Source: Lepeophtheirus salmonis (Eukaryota; Arthropoda; Copepoda; Siphonostomatoida; Caligidae). From it: 64,000 nucleotides of DNA. Every line of letters starts with the position of its first letter. Positions within the stretch are counted from its first letter, which is position 1. The notes under the pieces are model-generated. The model was not told the origin of the DNA and made no database searches. It was given only the letters and a program-made list of their open reading frames with translations. The stretch is from the NCBI RefSeq assembly GCF_016086655.4, contig NC_052138.2, forward strand, positions 35,413,403 to 35,477,402, written 5' to 3'. The position numbers and the translations under genes are program-made. This document shows positions 58,861 through 64,000 of this stretch, piece by piece.

Positions 58861-59679
58861 AAGTGTACAAGTTGCCATTTTGTACAAATTGTTACTTGTA
58901 TATGTTGCAAGCAAAAAATGGGATGAATAATTTTAAATGAAGGATTTACATTACTTGGGAGCAGGATAATGCAATAATTTGTATATTTCATGTATGGTCA
59001 ACATTTCAGTAGTCTAATTTTTGATTATTTTAACTCCAATTACAAAAAAATAAGTATATTATGGCACTTTAGAAAATTTCAAAACCGCAAAGTTGACCAA
59101 AGCTGTAATTTTTGTAATTTATTGCGAATTAATTGTACTTGTACAATTGACTTATTCAAGTATTAACTTGTACATATACACATTTAGGCATTTCGTCACT
59201 CTTTTTGTAGAACAACTCAATCCTTCTTTAGCTTTAAGGGCAATAGATAAAACTGGCTATGACGGAAAAATGATTCATAATTAATCAACAAAGGAAAATG
59301 CATGACTTAATGTTACGAAATTTGAATTTGTATATAAATATTTAATTAATAGTCCTATATGACATACATTTAGGATTAATGAACGTATATTAATTAGTAA
59401 TTAATAAATATAGATCAACTTATGTTCTAATAATTACACTTTTTCTTACTCTGAAGCCTGGGTTGAGATGATTCGATTATATTTTATGGTCCATGAGTAG
59501 GGTTGTGAATCGTAAGTGTTTTTGGTAAGTAAAAAAAAAGAACCCTAAAATGTACATGGAAACCCCTTAAGATTTGAAGAATGTTTGAGAAAAGAGCAGT
59601 TTAGTTGTCAAGACGTTTTATTAAATTAGGTAAGCAGCTTTAAGATGTTGGAAATAAATACAAGTTCTACTCGATATCT

Positions 59680-59935
59680 GCAGGATTATATTTATCTTTT
59701 TTGGGGTCTGCTTGGTTTTGGAATTTGTTATTCGAAAATACCCCAAAAATTTCCAAGTTTTGGAAAAATCCACAGCCCATCTCATAAAATTTCAAAAATC
59801 CATAGCTATTCACAAAAAAATAAATTTTTGGAAAAAATTTCATAAATCCACAGCTGTTCACAAAAAATTATATTTCAAATATTAGATTGTTTGAAAAAAA
59901 AATTGAGAAATCCATAACTTGGGCTTATCACAGGA
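59680..59935 (-). repeat. G-head/AT-body repeat (R2), body-only copy i
   Basis: AATCCATAGCTATTCACAAA and AATCCACAGCTGTTCACAAA units alternate with A/T tracts in the reverse orientation; no clear G-rich head. Confidence 0.55.
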
Positions 59936-60539
59936 ATTTCAAACATTGTGCATATTTATGAAAACTTTTGATTCTATGTTTTTTGGGGTCTGATTCTGAA
60001 TTTGTATTTAAACAATTGAAATTCAGTGGTCGTGGCTGTTTTGCAACATTCGCTTTTCAGGAAAAGCTAAACTTTTGAGGTTTAGTAAACATGGGAAAGT
60101 TTTTTTGTCAGTAATGATTTTCTGACACCAACGGGTTGTCTCACAGCGCAATCCTGGTAAATAAGGCGTGCACTCAGATTATTTATCGTACTTTGCCCCG
60201 AGCATGGTGATAAATCCAGAAATCTTTGTATAGTTTAAATACGCACACATGTTTAGACTTTCAATTTTTTGCGCAGAGAAAGTTAAGAGTTCAAATTTTG
60301 ATATGAGACAAAAAATTGCAGGAAAGACACATTGTACTCATGCTCAAATGTTCAAATAAATCCAATAGCATCTCCTGAAACAAGCTAAGAATTTGAAATT
60401 TCATATTTTTTTTGTTCAATTTTCTTAATCAACATCCCAAAAGTAATATATCTCTCCTGAATTTGATCAGTTTTAAGCTTCTTGTTCTTGAAGCTGAAAA
60501 TGGTCATAAACGCAGGCTGCTCCTCTGAAAATCCCTATC

Positions 60540-60760
60540 CATAACTTTTCACAGAAAGTTTGATTATTTGGAAATTGGAAAAAATTTCAATTTTTTTTTA
60601 AGTATTAAACTTTTTGAAAAAAATATTTTAAAAATCCACAACTATTAACAAAAATTAGTAAAATTCATAGATATTTGCAAAAAAATATCTAACATCCAAT
60701 TTAAAAAAAATAAATTAAATATTTAATTTTCTAGTAAAAATAAAAATTCCTTAAGTTTGA
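60540..60760 (-). repeat. G-head/AT-body repeat (R2), body-only copy j
   Basis: Units CATAACTTTTCACAGAAAG and ATCCACAACTATTAACAAAA with A/T tracts; reverse orientation, head absent. Confidence 0.45.
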
Positions 60761-61214
60761 TGAACGACATATCTGCTGATAGAGATCACTATAAAAACGA
60801 AAGGCTTTCTTATTTGTTAATATGTTTTGAAATGTCAAAATAAGGAGACATATTTATTAATTATGACAAGCACTTATCTTTCAGTTTACCAACTTGTACT
60901 TTTTTCTAATATCTGCTTTCGAGGATATCGACAATTTTATATTTTACATATAACTAGTGGTCGAGTTGTAAATTCAAATCAGGGGCATAATCTGCGATGG
61001 ATTCTGAATATCGGGGTTCAAGGTATCTTCCTCGGGAAACTTTTTGAAAAGACAGTTGAATGAAGTGCAATTTTAACAGAATATGTGAATATTGCACAGG
61101 GCGAAGACTCAAAAATGAGATTCTTCTTATAGGCCGTCTAGCCTCAGTTATAAAAGTCTGACAATTTTGTATTTGCCGCCATTCAAAAGAGCTGACAAAA
61201 GCTTCAATTTAATG

Positions 61215-61900
61215 TTTGTTTAGTTTTTGTGCGATCAAAAATGTCTGAGCAACAAGAAAAAACGTCAGAAGGTGTGGGATCTCCTCAGAGTAGTAGATCT
61301 CTGACAAGAATATCTTCACAGTGGACCCAGTGGAAGAAATGATTAATTCCTTGCTAAATCAAGAGCTCAAGTTCAGGGAACCTTCTAGACCAGCGTAGGG
61401 TCATGCTCCTTGGCGTCGTGGCGTCCAACGACAGCAAGATACCTTCCTACGAAAAATTAGAAAGTCAACACGGACGCCTACTACAAGGTCCTCAGGTACC
61501 GTGTCTTGCAATAGTTCAAAGAGCACGTTCCTTAGGGACAGATATGTGTTTATCCAAGACTGGGCCCCGGCACATACGTCCAAGAAGGTGCAGCTTTTTT
61601 ACAGGGAAAACATGTCTGCCTTCTGGCCAGTAGAATTGTGGACTTCGTCCACACCCGATGTGAACCCCCTGAACTTTGCTGTTTGGTGCATCTTAGAGGG
61701 CAAGGCAAAAAAGGCTGAATGGGGATGCCTAGAAGGGCGGGATCACAGAGGAGTGGAACAAATTATAAACAGACATCATCAACACCAGCTGTGCTTCTGT
61801 TAGTCCCCGTATTAGAGCCATTAATCAGAATGGAAGGGGACATATTGAATAAAAAGTCTCGAAAAATTGTTGAATTACTAACTTTTGCTTCAAAAGTTTG
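61215..61900 (+). pseudogene. Tc1/mariner transposase remnant (DD37D/maT-like)
   Basis: Starts with a short N-terminal piece (ATG 61241, MSEQQEKTSE), then jumps to SDKNIFTVDPVEE (first Asp region). After broken sequence come VMLLGVVASNDSKIPS, then FIQDWAPAHTSKKVQLFYRE (second Asp), and DVNPLNFAVWCILEGKA, where the third Asp is Asn. There are 37 residues between second and third positions, the maT-type spacing. A worn C-terminal tail and 3' flank follow. Inactive. Confidence 0.8.
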
Positions 61901-63790
61901 CCAAAAAAATATGTAAAATATTTATAATAGCCATTAAATGAATATATAAGATAAATAATGGAAATTCTTTGAAAAAGAAAGCCTTCAGAAGAAATCCCAC
62001 CCTGATATGGAATAGTTTTAAATAATGAAGGGGGTGATAAAGTGTGGTTTATTGGGTGTAAAGAAAAGCATACGTTAAGTATGCATGGTGTGGATGTTTT
62101 GAGTTCAGATACTCTCTGATCATGTATCTTAACCAAGAGACTACTGGTCAGAAATTATTTCGCTGGCTGGCATTTTCATTTTAAGAGGGATGGCATACTC
62201 CCATCAATTCAATACAATTCGAGCATCAACAACTCCTGAGTGTTACTGTCATTCATTCAAGAATACATGCACGTGTGGTTACACTTTATACTTATATGTT
62301 CTCTCCTCAAAAATGAAGGAATAATGATAACTGCTTTATAAAATCTAATAAAACACTGTTCAGGTTGCCTACAAATAAAAATATATGTATATTGTATTTG
62401 TTAGAGATTACAAATGTAATTACTATAATGTACATTTCTTTGGATTAAAATGAAATTAAAAAGCACAAGAGGTGTACTCATTGAGAGCATGGCACACAGG
62501 ATACTATTTGTAATAGGGAAGTACAGTTTTTTAATTCCTTTGCAATATCAATATTATTTTCCTTATGATTTAGATGAAATAGCGGAATATCCAAGGACTT
62601 TGCTTCCCTATGTTACAAGTATCTTTATTAATTTTAAATTTCTCGTTTTGCTATGTAAGAGATCAACTAGTTGATTATGGTTCGTAAGCTTTCAAATGAG
62701 AATATTGTAAAGGATGTTTGGTGGTATAGCTGATAGAATGAAGAAAGGCCCACCTCTCACGTTTTTAACCAGATATTTAGCAAATTTAGTAGAAAAATAA
62801 AACATTTCAAATTGGTTATGTGGTTTTAGGGCTCATACCCCTCTGGACGACTACTCCTGTCTTTTTACCCCCGAGAGAGCACTCCCCGTATTTTTAACCC
62901 CTAAGAGTTCACTACCCAAGCCATTTATCTGCTGGACCATCTACCCCACCACCCTCCCAAGCCTATTAAAATAAATAGCACCACACAACCAAACTTTCAA
63001 TCTTAATTTTTAATCTAACAATATGACGTAGTGATTAGTAATGTATTTTACTTTTCTTGACGTCATCACTTGTCCACACAATTTATTTAAATGAATAGTA
63101 TTATTACTTCATGAGGGATCTGAAAACCTCCAATCAAATTAATACTACGCGTAATATTTTTTTTTTCAAAAATCATTTCTTCTTTCTTATACGATACTTA
63201 ACTCGTAAAATTATTTTCAAAGCAAAGAAAACAAAAATAGTTATGAAATTAGTTTTTTATAGTCTACATATTTGAGCGTGGAAAAGTTCGTCTCTGTAGA
63301 GGGAATTATAACAGCCACACAAACATTTAAGTAAACATATTATGTCATTTTTTATAAATAAGTGGTAAAGAGTGTTAGTGTAGATTTGATTGTTCCCCTA
63401 AACGTCGGCTGTTGATGACTGAATTAAGTAGAAATTTTCACTACATATCTTGCATATACCTTAATAGAAAAGAGATTCAAGTCCTTATATATATTTTGCC
63501 TGAGCCTCTCTAGCAAAAGGTGTCCCTCAGGCAGGAGTCAAATGATTTCACCTTTATATGAAAATATTTATGAATCATTTTTGCATCTCCTAATTAGAAA
63601 TTATTTACTGATTCGAACTCAACAACCCTCTTAACAAGTATATATAATATTCATTTATGACTTTGACCCTCTATCGTTTACTAGCTGTACTTCTTCTCAA
63701 TGGCTCGAGGAGGGCTATATCTCACAATTAGTATATTGCATCAAAATAAGCTTAAGGTTAAGCGTAGACTTAAAGAAGTTCATTTACAGT
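61901..63790. other. No gene recognised
   Basis: AT-rich; no supported frame. CCCC-containing runs near 62835-62955 (CCCCTCTGGAC, CCCCGAGAGAG, CCCCTAAGAG, CCCCACC) form a loose repeated CT-rich pattern of unknown meaning. Confidence 0.4.
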
Positions 63791-63799
63791 TTTTTGTTT

Positions 63800-64000
63800 G
63801 GTGAAGCCTGTTGTTTGTTACAGTGTTCCAAAAAGGAAGTATAAAAAAAAAGATAATTTTATACATTCTTTTGTATCAATACGACCAAGATATGAAAAGG
63901 TGGAGCAGGTGGCAAAAATTGTGTTGTTTATGGACCCAATACAGTATCGAATGCAACAGCAAAGCGATGGTTCCAATGATTCTGTTCTGGTAATATGGAC
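63800..64000 (+). pseudogene. Mariner transposase N-terminal fragment running off the window
   Basis: One frame ends NCVVYGPNTVSNATAKRWFQ, stop, FCSGNMD, the mariner N-terminal helix-turn-helix (VYGPxTVSxxTAxRWFxRFRSGNxD). The part before it, IILYILLYQYDQDMK, lies in another frame, so there is at least one shift as well as the TGA. Start and terminal repeat are not resolved; the element continues beyond 64000. Confidence 0.75.

Noticed and set aside
1..64000. tRNA, rRNA, snRNA genes and CRISPR-like arrays
   Set aside because: By eye I found no tRNA B-box context with a cloverleaf, no rRNA-like GC-rich block and no regularly spaced direct repeats with unique spacers; a covariance search would be needed to exclude small RNAs.

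Overview
The window looks like AT-rich nuclear DNA of an animal. It has introns, one recognisable metazoan regulatory gene, and a dense load of cut-and-paste DNA transposons of the Tc1/mariner and hAT superfamilies. The element mix (maT-like and other Tc1/mariner relatives, many internally deleted) together with a lilliputian-type AF4/FMR2 gene suggests an arthropod. A parasitic copepod such as a salmon louse is my guess, but I could not run a search. I saw no rRNA, tRNA, CRISPR or bacterial-style operon.

Positions 1-7600: the only host gene I can support runs on the minus strand. It is the 5' part of an AF4/FMR2 family gene (Drosophila lilliputian, vertebrate AFF1-4), the scaffold of the super elongation complex. 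Six coding exons between 6962 and 3670 join in frame to about 927 residues. They cover the N-terminal homology stretch, Pro/Ser-rich linkers, an acidic serine-rich region, a basic region, a candidate AF9/ENL-binding motif and the start of the C-terminal homology domain. The gene leaves exon 5 through a good splice donor; its last exons are not recognisable in 1-3668 and probably lie outside the window. Two introns are odd: one is only 63 nt, in frame and stop-free, and one has a poly-A run where a polypyrimidine tract is expected.

Positions 7600-64000: no further host gene is convincing. The region is a layered transposon graveyard. (i) Tc1/mariner 'family A' has at least seven pieces, four of them apparently carrying the same kind of internal deletion that removes the catalytic core. 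(ii) A nearly intact mariner-like element (23897-25187) sits inside one family A copy, with its TA target duplication and terminal repeats still readable. (iii) Other Tc1/mariner remnants lie at 18651-19028, 21345-21560, 32340-33042, 43336-44597, 46771-47750, 51314-52399, 55765-56070, 61215-61900 and 63800-64000. (iv) Two hAT families have 8-bp target duplications that can be read by eye: 16461-18140 (BED zinc finger) with its short relative 48777-49406, and 26726-28465 (hATC dimerisation domain, with a nested 102-bp solo element). (v) Several nonautonomous or unclassified repeats occur. The most distinctive is a G-rich head that can fold, followed by a long body of alternating A-tract/T-tract units, in about ten copies on both strands.

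The parts do not form a pathway. They record successive waves of transposition downstream of a transcription-elongation gene. The best candidates for something undescribed are the G-head/AT-body repeat family, the amplified core-deleted family A, and a 37-bp near-perfect hairpin at 30511-30613.
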